From Candidatus Bathyarchaeota archaeon (GTDB lineage: Archaea; Thermoproteota; Bathyarchaeia; Bathyarchaeales; Bathycorpusculaceae): a DNA stretch of 64,000 bases. Positions 1-7,740 of this stretch are shown piece after piece (within the stretch, counting starts at the first letter, position 1; the number at the start of each line of letters is the position of its first letter). The notes under the pieces were generated by a model that made no database searches, was not told the origin of the DNA, and saw only the letters and a list, made by a program, of their open reading frames with translations. The DNA lies in the NCBI GenBank assembly GCA_026014465.1, contig JAOZID010000004.1, positions 124,001-188,000 of the forward strand, in the 5' to 3' direction. The translations under genes were made by a program, and so were the position numbers.

Positions 1-762
1 GCCGAAAATTTTGTGCCCTTTGAACCTTTTAGCGGCGGCATGCTGCTGGGGATGTGCTTTATCTTCTTTGCCTTTGGCGGATTTCCCCGCGTAGCCGTTC
101 TAGCCGAAGAAGTCAAAGACGCCAAACGCAACGTTCCCCGCGCAATTTTGATTTCCCTGCTAATCTGCGCCTTAGTCTACGTAGTGGTGGGCGCTGTAGC
201 CGTGGGTTTGGTTGGTCCATCGGTTCTGGCTTCCTCCAACGCGCCTCTAACGGTTGCCATGAGCGGTTCAGGAAACCCCTTTGCAGTTCAGGTCTTAGCA
301 ATCGGCGGCTCTGTTGCCACGGCTAGTGTTTTGCTGGCGGCGGTTCTTGGGGTCTCACGCGTAGCGTTTTCCATGGCGCGAAACCACGACATGCCCGCTG
401 CTTTAGGACGAGTACATCCAAGGTTTGGAACGCCCTACATAGCAATTCTGGTCATCGGCTTGGTTATGGCAACAGTGGTTTTGTTCGCCGACTTAGCCAG
501 CGTAATCGCCGTAAGCACCTTTGGACTCCTGTTTAGCTACGTCTGCGCAAACACCTCTGCCCTCCGCCTCAAAAAACAAAAACGCCTATACCCCAAAGCC
601 ATCTCCGTAATCGGGCTAATTCTAAGTCTCATGCTCATGACCTTTATCTTCTTTGCAACCCCCACCTCATGGCTCACCAGCATGCTCTTTCTTGCCGTTG
701 GCATCGTAATTTACAAAATCAAAAGCCATCTTAGCCCACAACCTGCGCAGTGCCCCACATAA
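1..762 (+). CDS. APC-superfamily amino acid permease, C-terminal part (5' end outside window)
   Basis: The reading frame is open from the first base, so this is the C-terminal part (about 253 residues) of a longer membrane transporter. A hydrophobic segment with FFAFGGF is followed by the charged cytoplasmic stretch EEVKDAKRNVPRAI, which is typical of the TM6-TM7 region of APC amino acid/polyamine transporters. Roughly six further hydrophobic segments follow. The family imports or exchanges amino acids using ion gradients; substrate cannot be read from this part. The gene ends 47 bp before a convergent regulator gene. Family assignment is fairly sure; specificity is unknown. Confidence 0.85.
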   Translation, partial: AENFVPFEPFSGGMLLGMCFIFFAFGGFPRVAVLAEEVKDAKRNVPRAILISLLICALVYVVVGAVAVGLVGPSVLASSNAPLTVAMSGSGNPFAVQVLAIGGSVATASVLLAAVLGVSRVAFSMARNHDMPAALGRVHPRFGTPYIAILVIGLVMATVVLFADLASVIAVSTFGLLFSYVCANTSALRLKKQKRLYPKAISVIGLILSLMLMTFIFFATPTSWLTSMLFLAVGIVIYKIKSHLSPQPAQCPT

Positions 763-809
763 GAGACCGCGGCGAACCCCCGAGTTTAAGAATCTGCTGT
801 TGAGGGGTT

Positions 810-1577
810 TTAGGCGCTGATTTTTGGTGGGGGTTTTAGTCGTTTGCCTAGTTTGATGCGTAGGGCTATGCGGTAGAGTTTGCGTAGGGATTTGACGAGT
901 TGTTCTATGGTGAGTTCGGTGGTGTAGATGAGGGGGATTTGTTCGTGTTGGGCGATTTGGATGGTGGTTTGGTCGGGTTTTTCTTTGTGGAAGACGACGA
1001 CGCGGGGTTTTAGGTTGCTGACTTTGACTATCATCATGGCTAGGCTGGGGTTTTCGACGTTGGTGAAGATTAAGGCGCGTTCGGTGCTTGCGCCTAGTAG
1101 CTGCGTGTATTCTTGTCCGCTAAATGCTTCTACGGCTTTTTGGCTATCCACGACAGTGTAGCCTTGGATTTCTTTTACGTACCTGTCTGTGTCTGCTATG
1201 ATTTCGCCGTTTATGGCTTTGCATAGGTGTTCGACGCGTACGGGGATGGGGAATTCGCGCAAATCTACAATTGCCATGCTTGGGGAGCTGGTTAGTTTTT
1301 CGAATTCGCGTATGAAGCGGCTGCCTCTTTCTTGGTCAAGCTGCAGTAGTCCCAGGACGAATCGGCGTATGAATTTGGCGCCTGGGCTTTTTCTTCTGCC
1401 GCTTTCATAGTCGCTTATAACGCTGGCGGAGAGCTGCATCTTCTCGCTAAGGCTTATCTGCGAAACCGCAAACAACTCACGCCACTTACGCATAGTCGCC
1501 CCTGGCTTACTCGACAAAATAACCTCGCCTGCAATTCTTCTACCCAGAACCTCGCGAACACTTGGCGACTCAGACAC
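810..1577 (-). CDS. archaeal HTH transcriptional regulator with C-terminal ligand-type domain (COG1709-like)
   Basis: About 255 residues. Residues near 29-75 form an XRE-type helix-turn-helix (SLSEKMQLSASVISDYESGRR), and a conserved C-terminal domain of about 150 residues follows that is typical of archaeal COG1709-type regulators. The frame extends to an ATG at 1601, but a TATA-like CTATAAAAC at 1614-1622 (read on the minus strand) predicts transcription starting near 1592. A GGGGG lies 7 nt before GTG 1577, so I prefer the GTG. It is divergent from pyrF. An inverted repeat GTTCT/AGAAC (1657-1674) in the shared intergenic region is a candidate operator. The target genes are unknown. Confidence 0.8.
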   Translation of the reverse strand: MSESPSVREVLGRRIAGEVILSSKPGATMRKWRELFAVSQISLSEKMQLSASVISDYESGRRKSPGAKFIRRFVLGLLQLDQERGSRFIREFEKLTSSPSMAIVDLREFPIPVRVEHLCKAINGEIIADTDRYVKEIQGYTVVDSQKAVEAFSGQEYTQLLGASTERALIFTNVENPSLAMMIVKVSNLKPRVVVFHKEKPDQTTIQIAQHEQIPLIYTTELTIEQLVKSLRKLYRIALRIKLGKRLKPPPKISA

Positions 1578-1656
1578 AGCTAAACCCCCTTTAACCTCCA
1601 CATCCCAGATTAGCTATAAAACTATACCGCTTCCCCAACCCCGCAGTGAATGCGTT

Positions 1657-1674
1657 GTTCTTTTAGTGTAGAAC
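1657..1674. promoter_or_regulatory. inverted repeat between HTH gene and pyrF
   Basis: GTTCT and AGAAC arms are separated by TTTAGTGT, midway between the divergent HTH regulator and pyrF. A TATA-like GGTTATAGG follows near 1688-1696 for pyrF. The position suggests an operator, but the arms are only 5 bp and this could be chance. Confidence 0.3.
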
Positions 1675-1729
1675 GGGGAACAGCAAAGGTTATAGGCACA
1701 GTTTTAGAACTCAAAGGCGGTGTCGTTTC

Positions 1730-2491
1730 GTGTCGTTTAAGCAGCAAATGGAAGCAGCCTCAAAAACCAAGCAATCCAGCATCGTCCTCGCATTAGATTT
1801 TCCTTACCAACCCCCTTCACAGCGCGCTGACCTGTTGCAGAAAGCGTTGGGTCTTCTTGAAGCGGTTAACCCGCACATTTGCGCTGTGAAAATCAATCAT
1901 CACCTTACTTTGCCGCTGGGTTTGTTTGATGGCATCCAAAAAATTGTCTCTGCTGCCCACAGCTACGGATTGCCCGCGATTATGGATTGCAAAGCAAACG
2001 ACATAGGCGCAACCAACACGGTCATTGCCAAGTACTATTTTGAAGCAGGCTTTGACGTGCTTATTGCTAACCCGTTCATCGGCTGGGAAGAAGGCTTAAA
2101 ACCCATATTCGACGAAGCAAACGCGCAGAACCGCGGCGTTATCTTGCTAACGTACATGAGCCACAAAGGCGCCAGTCAAGGCTACGGACAAACCATACAA
2201 CCCCAAGAAACAAACTCCGCGACCAAACAGTACCTCTCTTTTGCGCGGGCTGCCCTTGAGTATGGCGCTTCGGGTGCTGTGGTAGGCGCTACAGTTCCAG
2301 AGAAAATCCGCGAAATCCACAAGGTACTCCAAGATACGGTGCCGATTTACTCTCCAGGCGTGGGCGCTCAAGGCGGAGCGGCTTTGGCGGCAGTTGAGGC
2401 GGGGGCGCGTTACTTAATTATTGGACGCGAAATTACAAATTCGCAAAACCCCGAAGAGTCCGCGCGTAAACTCAAAAATTCGCTGCTTTAA
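1730..2491 (+). CDS. pyrF: orotidine 5'-phosphate decarboxylase
   Basis: Decarboxylates OMP to UMP, the last step of de novo pyrimidine synthesis, in the cytoplasm. The 253-residue protein has the OMPDC signature: Asp23 in ALDFP, Lys54 in AVKIN, and the catalytic DxKxxD array at Asp86-Lys88-Asp91 (DCKANDIG). A phosphate-binding SPGVGAQGG and an Arg in IIGREI lie near the C-terminus. The length is at the upper end for archaeal enzymes and nearer the longer bacterial group. The start is GTG 1730, with a weak GGCGGTG upstream. No other pyr gene is adjacent. Confidence 0.93.
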   Translation: MSFKQQMEAASKTKQSSIVLALDFPYQPPSQRADLLQKALGLLEAVNPHICAVKINHHLTLPLGLFDGIQKIVSAAHSYGLPAIMDCKANDIGATNTVIAKYYFEAGFDVLIANPFIGWEEGLKPIFDEANAQNRGVILLTYMSHKGASQGYGQTIQPQETNSATKQYLSFARAALEYGASGAVVGATVPEKIREIHKVLQDTVPIYSPGVGAQGGAALAAVEAGARYLIIGREITNSQNPEESARKLKNSLL

Positions 2492-2547
2492 CTTGCCGTG
2501 TTGGCTTGTTAAAATGAGAACATGAAAAGTGGGGTGTGTTTGTTGGG

Positions 2548-2709
2548 TTATCGGGTGCGTCCGCTGTTTTTTTCCCAGAGCTCTTTTTTGAGCAGGTCTC
2601 TTACTGAGGAGCGTATGACGCTGCTTCGGCTGGGGTACATGTTGGAGCGTACGAGTTCATCTAGTCCTTCTAGGTAGGCTTCGGGTAATAGTACAGTTAC
2701 AAGCTTCAT
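2548..2709 (-). CDS. ribbon-helix-helix (CopG-type) small DNA-binding protein
   Basis: A 53-residue gene read on the minus strand from ATG 2709 to TAA 2548. It begins MKLVTVLLPEAYLEGLDELV and continues with SRSSVIRSSVRDLLKKELW. This is the beta-strand plus two-helix layout of RHH/CopG regulators, with the conserved Ser-Arg-Ser turn before helix 2. A GAGGGG lies about 10 nt before the ATG. It stands alone between pyrF and the next plus-strand gene, with no toxin partner, so a stand-alone regulator is more likely than an antitoxin. Confidence 0.8.
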   Translation of the reverse strand: MKLVTVLLPEAYLEGLDELVRSNMYPSRSSVIRSSVRDLLKKELWEKNSGRTR

Positions 2710-2841
2710 TTTTTCAAGTCCCCTCTAACATGTTACGTGTATATGCATGTGGCAAATATAAGAGTTCCCAAATCGGCTGCAGAAGCGAAAATGTTATCTT
2801 CAGAATCCAAATAAAAAGACAACTGTAAGGAGAACAAAACC

Positions 2842-3282
2842 TTGGATGACGAAAACTACGCCTACGTGCTGGTAGCCGACCCAAAATACTGGAAGCGCCT
2901 TTGGGAAACCACCCAAAACGGCAAAAACACTCACGCGTTCGTACGCAAAAACCAAGTCGGACCAACCAACGCAAAAAAGCTCCTGTTTTACCTTAACAAA
3001 CCCGTACGCTCCGTTTGGGGCGTCGCTGATTTCTTGGACCGCTCCGTGGCTGACTGCAAAAGCATCTGGGCAAGCTACGGCGAACAAACCTGCTTTGAAA
3101 CCTTCGACGAATACCAAGCCTTTATGGCAGGGCGTCCTGTCGCAACTTTTGTGCGTTTCACGAACCTGCAAAAAATAGCAAATCCAAAATCTCCCAAAAC
3201 CGTCAATGAGCTTTTGGGTTCGCCTAAACGGTTCATGGGCAGATACGTCACCCAAGAAGTTGCAGAGCAGCTAACCACTTGA
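2842..3282 (+). CDS. conserved archaeal protein, possibly DUF365/PUA-like
   Basis: A 146-residue soluble protein starting at TTG 2842, 8 nt after a good AAGGAG. The N-terminal YVLVADPKYWKRLWETTQ and the basic, aromatic-rich body resemble small archaeal PUA/EVE-like proteins of unknown function (DUF365 is my best guess from memory). Such folds often bind modified nucleic acids. There are no catalytic residues I can point to and no membrane segment. It is followed 54 bp later by another short conserved archaeal gene. The function is not established. Confidence 0.6.
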   Translation: MDDENYAYVLVADPKYWKRLWETTQNGKNTHAFVRKNQVGPTNAKKLLFYLNKPVRSVWGVADFLDRSVADCKSIWASYGEQTCFETFDEYQAFMAGRPVATFVRFTNLQKIANPKSPKTVNELLGSPKRFMGRYVTQEVAEQLTT

Positions 3283-3336
3283 AAACAGCGTTTAAATCCT
3301 TGGTTTGCACCTTATAGTTGCGAGCGTGAAAAACTG

Positions 3337-3669
3337 ATGTTTCGTGTCAGAGTCAATAAAATCGAGTCAACCCGTGACGTAGATGGTAACATGGGAAAAC
3401 GTATAGAGTTGGTTGAGGAACGTGAGATTCAGGGGTCAGGTTTTGTTATGCGTCCTCAAACTGACGAAGCCAAGATGGTGCAAGATGTCCTTCAAGCCTT
3501 GCAGCAGCAGATGCCCATGTTCCCCCAACGCCAACAAATGGCCATGCCCAAAATCCTTCTGTTCCTAACAGAACAAGAATACGACAGCCTAGGCATCGAA
3601 TTCGACGTCAACCAAATCTACGAAGTCAAACTCGCAGACCAAGGCATAAAATTCACCAAAGTCTCCTAA
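3337..3669 (+). CDS. small conserved protein, possibly arcadin-1-like
   Basis: 110 residues from ATG 3337. The N-terminal half is a beta-rich segment (FRVRVNKIESTRDVDGN). A Gln/Met/Pro-rich stretch follows (QQQMPMFPQRQQMAMP), then LLFLTEQEYDSLGIEFDVNQIYEV. This strand / MP-rich linker / LTEEEY-like pattern resembles arcadin-1, a component of crenactin cytoskeleton operons in TACK archaea. I recognise the pattern but cannot confirm it, and no crenactin gene lies in the window. It could equally be an unrelated conserved archaeal protein. Confidence 0.5.
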   Translation: MFRVRVNKIESTRDVDGNMGKRIELVEEREIQGSGFVMRPQTDEAKMVQDVLQALQQQMPMFPQRQQMAMPKILLFLTEQEYDSLGIEFDVNQIYEVKLADQGIKFTKVS

Positions 3670-3712
3670 ACCCCCATTTCCACACGTTTTCTTTTAGCCA
3701 AACAAGCTGGTA

Positions 3713-3994
3713 GTGTACAGATTGAAGGTGCGGGCACACGTATTTGTAAGCGGCAGGGTACAGGGAGTGTTTTTCAGGTCATCCACCCGAACGCAAGCTT
3801 ACGAGTTAGGCGTAAACGGTTGGGTTCGTAATCTGCCCGACGACCGCGTCGAAGCCGTTTTTGAGGGCGAACAAGAAGCCGTAAACAAACTCGTTGATTT
3901 TTGCAGGCATGGACCACCCCGCGCCAAAGTCACCAACGTCGACGTGACATGGGAAACCTACACAGGCGAATTCATACATTTTGGGCTAGGCTAA
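3713..3994 (+). CDS. acyP: acylphosphatase
   Basis: Hydrolyses carboxyl-phosphate bonds of acyl phosphates. The protein is 93 residues, the usual length, with the family signature [15 protein letters not shown]: Arg22 binds the phosphate, and Asn40 in GWVRNLPD orients the water. The start is GTG 3713. The gene ends 62 bp before the flavoprotein gene on the same strand, so co-transcription is possible. It is a common single-domain housekeeping enzyme with nothing unusual visible. Confidence 0.93.
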   Translation: MYRLKVRAHVFVSGRVQGVFFRSSTRTQAYELGVNGWVRNLPDDRVEAVFEGEQEAVNKLVDFCRHGPPRAKVTNVDVTWETYTGEFIHFGLG

Positions 3995-4056
3995 ACCCGT
4001 TACGGCGTTGGGAAAAGGGTAAATTAGGTAGGGCTTCCTTGTTTGGTGTGGTTGCT

Positions 4057-4590
4057 ATGAAGGTTCTTGGTTTAGTGGGCAGTCCCCGAAAGGGTGGCAA
4101 CACGGATTTGCTTGTTGATGCGGTTTTGTTTGGCGCAGGCGCAGCTGGCGGCGTGGTGGAGAAGCTGTATTTGTATGATGCAAAGATTATGCCCTGCGTA
4201 GACTGCCGAGCATGCAAAACAGGGGGTTTCAAATGCGTTTTGGGTGATTCTATGCAGCAGCTTTACGGCAAACTTGAAGACGCAGACGTTTTGGTTTTTG
4301 GGACGCCGCTGTACTGGTATGGACCTACCGCGCAGATGAAACTGTTCTTGGATAGGCTGCGACCCTACATAGCCTCAGGGAAACTAGAGGGCAAAAAAGC
4401 TGTTCTAATTGTTCCGTCGCAGGAGGGCGCGGATGCCTGCCGCTCAACCGTGGGCATGTTCGAGGCTTCGTTCAAGTATCTTGGCGTAGACTTGGTGGGT
4501 AAACTGTTGCCTACCGCGTATGAAAAGGCGGAGATAAAAAAGCAGCCTGACACGCTAACCCAAGCCTTTGAGCTGGGCAAAACCCTGTAG
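4057..4590 (+). CDS. iron-sulfur flavoprotein / NADPH-dependent FMN reductase family
   Basis: 177 residues from ATG 4057. A flavodoxin-like FMN site is visible in GSPRKGGNT (residues 8-16) and FGTPLYWYGP. Between them is a compact Cys cluster, Cys47-x2-Cys50-x2-Cys53-x6-Cys60. It resembles the [4Fe-4S] motif of archaeal Isf-type flavoproteins, which shuttle electrons from ferredoxin. The electron partner is unknown. The gene ends base-to-base with the convergent gene at 4591 (TAG next to CTA). Confidence 0.85.
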   Translation: MKVLGLVGSPRKGGNTDLLVDAVLFGAGAAGGVVEKLYLYDAKIMPCVDCRACKTGGFKCVLGDSMQQLYGKLEDADVLVFGTPLYWYGPTAQMKLFLDRLRPYIASGKLEGKKAVLIVPSQEGADACRSTVGMFEASFKYLGVDLVGKLLPTAYEKAEIKKQPDTLTQAFELGKTL

Positions 4591-5100
4591 CTACTTTTTC
4601 TTGTAGACGCGAAAGTGGCTGTCGCGTCCTGCGCTGATGTATTCGCCGCCTGCCCCTCGAACGGTAGACGCGATTTTTCCAAAGTTGCCTGAACCCAAAA
4701 ACTGCTTAGGCTTAATCATGACGTAGTCGCCTTTGTCCTCGAAATCAAGCAAGCTGTCAACTTCTTCAGAAAACATCATGCGAACATCCTCCACCGTCTG
4801 CACGTTATCTCCTGAAGGCGCACTGGCTGGTGTTGCTGCTGGGGGCGGGGTTGGCGCGGCGGGTCGGGGTTCAGGAGCAGGGGCACGCGCAGGTGCAGGT
4901 GCAGGTGTGGGGGCTGGTTTGGGGGGTGCGGCGGGTTTTGCTGTGGGTTTTGGGGCGGTGATTTGTCCTGCCGCGAGGGACTGCATGCTTTTAGAAATTG
5001 TTTTCATGTCCTTGGAAACATCTTTCAAAACTGTGAGAAGTTCATCAAATTTTTCTACAAGCTGGCTCAGCTTTTCTTGGTCGGCGCTCATCAGTACCAT
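4591..5100 (-). CDS. coiled-coil / Pro-Ala linker protein with conserved C-terminal domain
   Basis: 169 residues in three parts. An N-terminal heptad-like helix (about 8-45) suggests oligomerisation. A Pro/Ala-rich spacer (about 48-95) follows. The C-terminal domain (about 100-169) is conserved-looking, with KPKQFLGSGNFGKIA and GGEYISAGRDSHF. The spacer suggests a flexible tether between an oligomerising helix and a globular domain. I recall similar FLGSxNF...GGEY.SAGKDSHF segments in archaeal proteins but cannot name the family. The start is ATG 5100 or the in-frame ATG 5091. No function is assigned. Confidence 0.7.
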   Translation of the reverse strand: MVLMSADQEKLSQLVEKFDELLTVLKDVSKDMKTISKSMQSLAAGQITAPKPTAKPAAPPKPAPTPAPAPARAPAPEPRPAAPTPPPAATPASAPSGDNVQTVEDVRMMFSEEVDSLLDFEDKGDYVMIKPKQFLGSGNFGKIASTVRGAGGEYISAGRDSHFRVYKKK

Positions 5101-5189
5101 CTCAACTTAAACTCTAAAGTACTTAAGGCGCAATCTAATTATTTGAAATTTGCCATCAACCCGCTGGCAAACAGTTAGAGTGTGACTTA

Positions 5190-6230
5190 TTGTTTGAAAT
5201 CGACGGAAGCCAAAAAAGCGGCAGCGGAACCATTCTGCGATTAGCAGTTGCGTTAGCCGCCATAAAAGCCGAATCCCTGCACTTAACCAACATACGCCAG
5301 AGCCGCCCCAAACCTGGGTTAAGACCTCAGCATCTGCAAGCAGTTCTCACAGCAGCAAAACTGTGCAACGCAAAAACCCAAGGCGCGACATTAGACAGCC
5401 AAGACCTCCACTTCGAACCCCACGAGCTAAAAGGCGGCAACTTCAACGTGGAAATTGGGACAGCGGGAAGCATACCAATGCTGTTTCTAACCGTACTGCC
5501 CATTTGCCTATACACCAAGCAACCCGTAACGCTGCATGTGTGCAAAGGCGGAACCGACACCCGACAAGCCCCAACCATGAACTACCTGCGATATGTGCTT
5601 TTGCCCTCGCTTGAACGAATGGGCGTTAAAGCCCAGATAACAGTGCAAAGCTATGGTTACTATCCAAAAGGCATGGGCGAAGCAACGCTCACAGTGAAGC
5701 CAGCGGCGACTCTGAAACCTTTTTGCATTGAAGATTTTGGCAAGGTCACAAGTGTTGAGGGCGTTTCGGTCTGCACGTTTCTATCAGACAGGCAAGTTGC
5801 ACGGCGGCAAGCTGAAGCTGCAGAGCAGTTTCTAGCTCAAAAAGGCTACAAAGCAAACATCCACGTTGTAGATGACACTTCAAACCCCCTGCGACAGAAG
5901 GGCAGCTCAATTGCGTTGTGGGCAAAAACCAGCACAGGCGCTCTTATAGGCGCAGACGCCATCGGGGAACTGGGCAAATCCAGCGAACAAGTCGGCAACC
6001 AAGCCGCAGAAAAACTATGCACCGAACTTTCCGCAAAAGCAACCGTAGACGACAACTTGGCTGATATGCTAATTCCCTACGTGGCGTTGGCGCAGGGGCA
6101 TTCAGAGTTTTTGGCTCACAAGGTTTCAGGTCATTTGGATGCTAACCTTTGGCTAGCCGAGAGGATGCTTGGGGTGCGCTTCAACGTTAATAGAGTCCAA
6201 ACCCTATATAGGGTACAAAAAGTTGGCTAA
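5190..6230 (+). CDS. rtcA: RNA 3'-terminal phosphate cyclase
   Basis: Converts an RNA 3'-phosphate to a 2',3'-cyclic phosphate using ATP. At 346 residues it matches the family length. The N-terminal DGSQKSGSGTILR is a variant of the usual EGxGGQxGGQILR, and KGGTDTRQAPTMNY matches the family KGGT element. The C-terminal SGHLDANLWLAERM carries His315, matching the catalytic His that is adenylylated in E. coli RtcA. The start is TTG 5190. The stop is 5 nt before trm5, so the two RNA-processing genes form an operon. Confidence 0.92.
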   Translation: MFEIDGSQKSGSGTILRLAVALAAIKAESLHLTNIRQSRPKPGLRPQHLQAVLTAAKLCNAKTQGATLDSQDLHFEPHELKGGNFNVEIGTAGSIPMLFLTVLPICLYTKQPVTLHVCKGGTDTRQAPTMNYLRYVLLPSLERMGVKAQITVQSYGYYPKGMGEATLTVKPAATLKPFCIEDFGKVTSVEGVSVCTFLSDRQVARRQAEAAEQFLAQKGYKANIHVVDDTSNPLRQKGSSIALWAKTSTGALIGADAIGELGKSSEQVGNQAAEKLCTELSAKATVDDNLADMLIPYVALAQGHSEFLAHKVSGHLDANLWLAERMLGVRFNVNRVQTLYRVQKVG

Positions 6231-6235
6231 CCTGC

Positions 6236-7309
6236 ATGTTTGAGGAGTCGTTTTCCTTAAAAGTTGCCAGAGTCTACGGCGAAAAAACGTTGACCTTAGC
6301 TAACAAGCTAAGCCTCCTTGATAGGGCGCTGCAAATTAGAAAAGACCCCGACGGCAACTTGCACCTTCCTATCAGCCGCGAACCTGACGCCGCAGAGTTA
6401 GAGCTTTTGCAGTCCAAGGTGCCCAATTTGGAAGTTGAGCGTAGCAGTTTTAGCGTGAAACCCAAAAAAGACCTCACGTTATCCGAGGCGCTGCAGAACC
6501 AGCTTCCAGAGTCGCTGCTAACGTTTGTTCCTCGCGCGTTAGACCAAATCGGTGACATAGCCATCCTCGAACTCCCCGCTGAGCTCGAAGCCTACAAGTC
6601 CGTGGTTGGCGAAGCCGTCTTGCAGGTTCACAAAAACATCCATGTCGTTCTTGCAAAAGCAGGTGCAATTAGCGGAACCTACCGCATACGCGACTACGAA
6701 TTCTTGGCAGGCGAAAACCGAACCCGCACCCTCTACAAAGAATACGACTGCACCTACCACGTCGATGTAGCAAAAGCCTACTTTAGCCCCCGACTATCCA
6801 ACGAGCACTCAAGAGTCGCCGCCCTCACACGGCAAAACGAAACCATCGCAGACCTCTTCGCAGGCGTAGGACCCTTCGCTGTTCCCATCGCAAAGAATAA
6901 CCCAACCGCCACCGTCTACGCCATAGACATAAACGCCGAAGCCATCGCGCTCCTACACGAAAACATCAAACTTAACCACGTAGAAAACCAAATCCGCCCC
7001 CTCGTAGGAGACGCCAGACAAATAGTCCACGAGAAGCTTCGCGGCGTAGCTGATAGGGTGATTATGAATCTGCCTGAAAGCGCCAACGAATTTGTTGGTG
7101 TAGCCTGCGACGCCGTTAAGCCCTCAGGCGGTATTGTTCACTTTTACGGGTTCGTGCGCAAGCCTGACACGTTAGAAGACTTCCAGAATCGTTTTGTTCA
7201 AGCCGTAAAAGCAGCAGGCAGAAAACTCGTCGCCTTTGAGCATGCCAAGACCGTGCGTGAAACTGCCCCCTACGAATGCCAAGCTGTCCTTGACGCCCAA
7301 ATCCACTAA
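6236..7309 (+). CDS. trm5: tRNA (guanine37-N1)-methyltransferase, Trm5 family
   Basis: Methylates N1 of G37 in tRNA with S-adenosylmethionine. The 357-residue protein has the variable N-terminal domain, then YFSPRLSNEHSRVA, the SAM-binding DLFAGVGPF (about 207-215), an acidic AIDIN, and the NLPES catalytic loop. The C-terminal ETAPYECQAVL is typical of Trm5/Met-10+ enzymes. ATG 6236 follows the rtcA stop by 5 nt. Its stop codon overlaps the stop of the convergent DUF371 gene by 3 nt. Confidence 0.93.
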   Translation: MFEESFSLKVARVYGEKTLTLANKLSLLDRALQIRKDPDGNLHLPISREPDAAELELLQSKVPNLEVERSSFSVKPKKDLTLSEALQNQLPESLLTFVPRALDQIGDIAILELPAELEAYKSVVGEAVLQVHKNIHVVLAKAGAISGTYRIRDYEFLAGENRTRTLYKEYDCTYHVDVAKAYFSPRLSNEHSRVAALTRQNETIADLFAGVGPFAVPIAKNNPTATVYAIDINAEAIALLHENIKLNHVENQIRPLVGDARQIVHEKLRGVADRVIMNLPESANEFVGVACDAVKPSGGIVHFYGFVRKPDTLEDFQNRFVQAVKAAGRKLVAFEHAKTVRETAPYECQAVLDAQIH

Positions 7310-7740
7310 GCCCTGACGGTTAACGTGATTTTTGCTTGCTGCTTTGGGTTTTGTAGTTTTTTGGCGAGTTCGCGCGAGAGGTCGTTGGCGGCTTTGTCGG
7401 CGTTGATGGCTAGGGTGCGCTCGGAGGTGAAGAGGCTTTTGCGTATGACCATCTCGTTGGGGTGGGTTAGGCTAAGTTGTGGGGAGCCCTGCGCTTGTAG
7501 TTGTTCTGTGAGGTTGCCTACTTGGATTTGCACGGTAAGTTTGGCTTGGGGACTGCGTAGTAGCTCTTTGAATTCTGTGCTCAAATCAGCTGCGCCCTTA
7601 TCTGCTGACACGACAAGTATGCAGTCGCCCTGCCACGTCAAATCCGCTTCTTTAGTGAACTCTACTGTGGATTTGTGGGTAGCCTGCACCTTTTCATGCC
7701 CAAACCCGAAAACAACCTCCACCACTTCATGCACAGGCAT
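7306..7740 (-). CDS. DUF371 family protein
   Basis: 144 residues. The GHEKVQATHKSTVEFTKE and LTWQGDCILVVSAD segments are characteristic of the archaeal DUF371 family, whose function is unknown. The predicted protein is beta-rich, soluble and has no signal peptide. Its ATG directly abuts the TAA of the upstream winged-helix gene (7740/7741), so the two are translated from one message. It overlaps the trm5 stop by 3 nt on the other strand. Confidence 0.85.
   Translation of the reverse strand: MPVHEVVEVVFGFGHEKVQATHKSTVEFTKEADLTWQGDCILVVSADKGAADLSTEFKELLRSPQAKLTVQIQVGNLTEQLQAQGSPQLSLTHPNEMVIRKSLFTSERTLAINADKAANDLSRELAKKLQNPKQQAKITLTVRA

Noticed and set aside
2714-3255. Overlapping minus-strand frames opposite 2842-3282
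   Set aside because: The plus-strand gene has a strong AAGGAG and a conserved N-terminus; the minus-strand translations are Phe/Val-rich shadow sequences.
4733-5110. Open plus-strand frame of 125 codons rich in Gly and Ala
   Set aside because: It is the antisense of the Pro/Ala spacer of the minus-strand gene at 4591-5100; the Gly/Ala run simply mirrors Pro/Ala codons.
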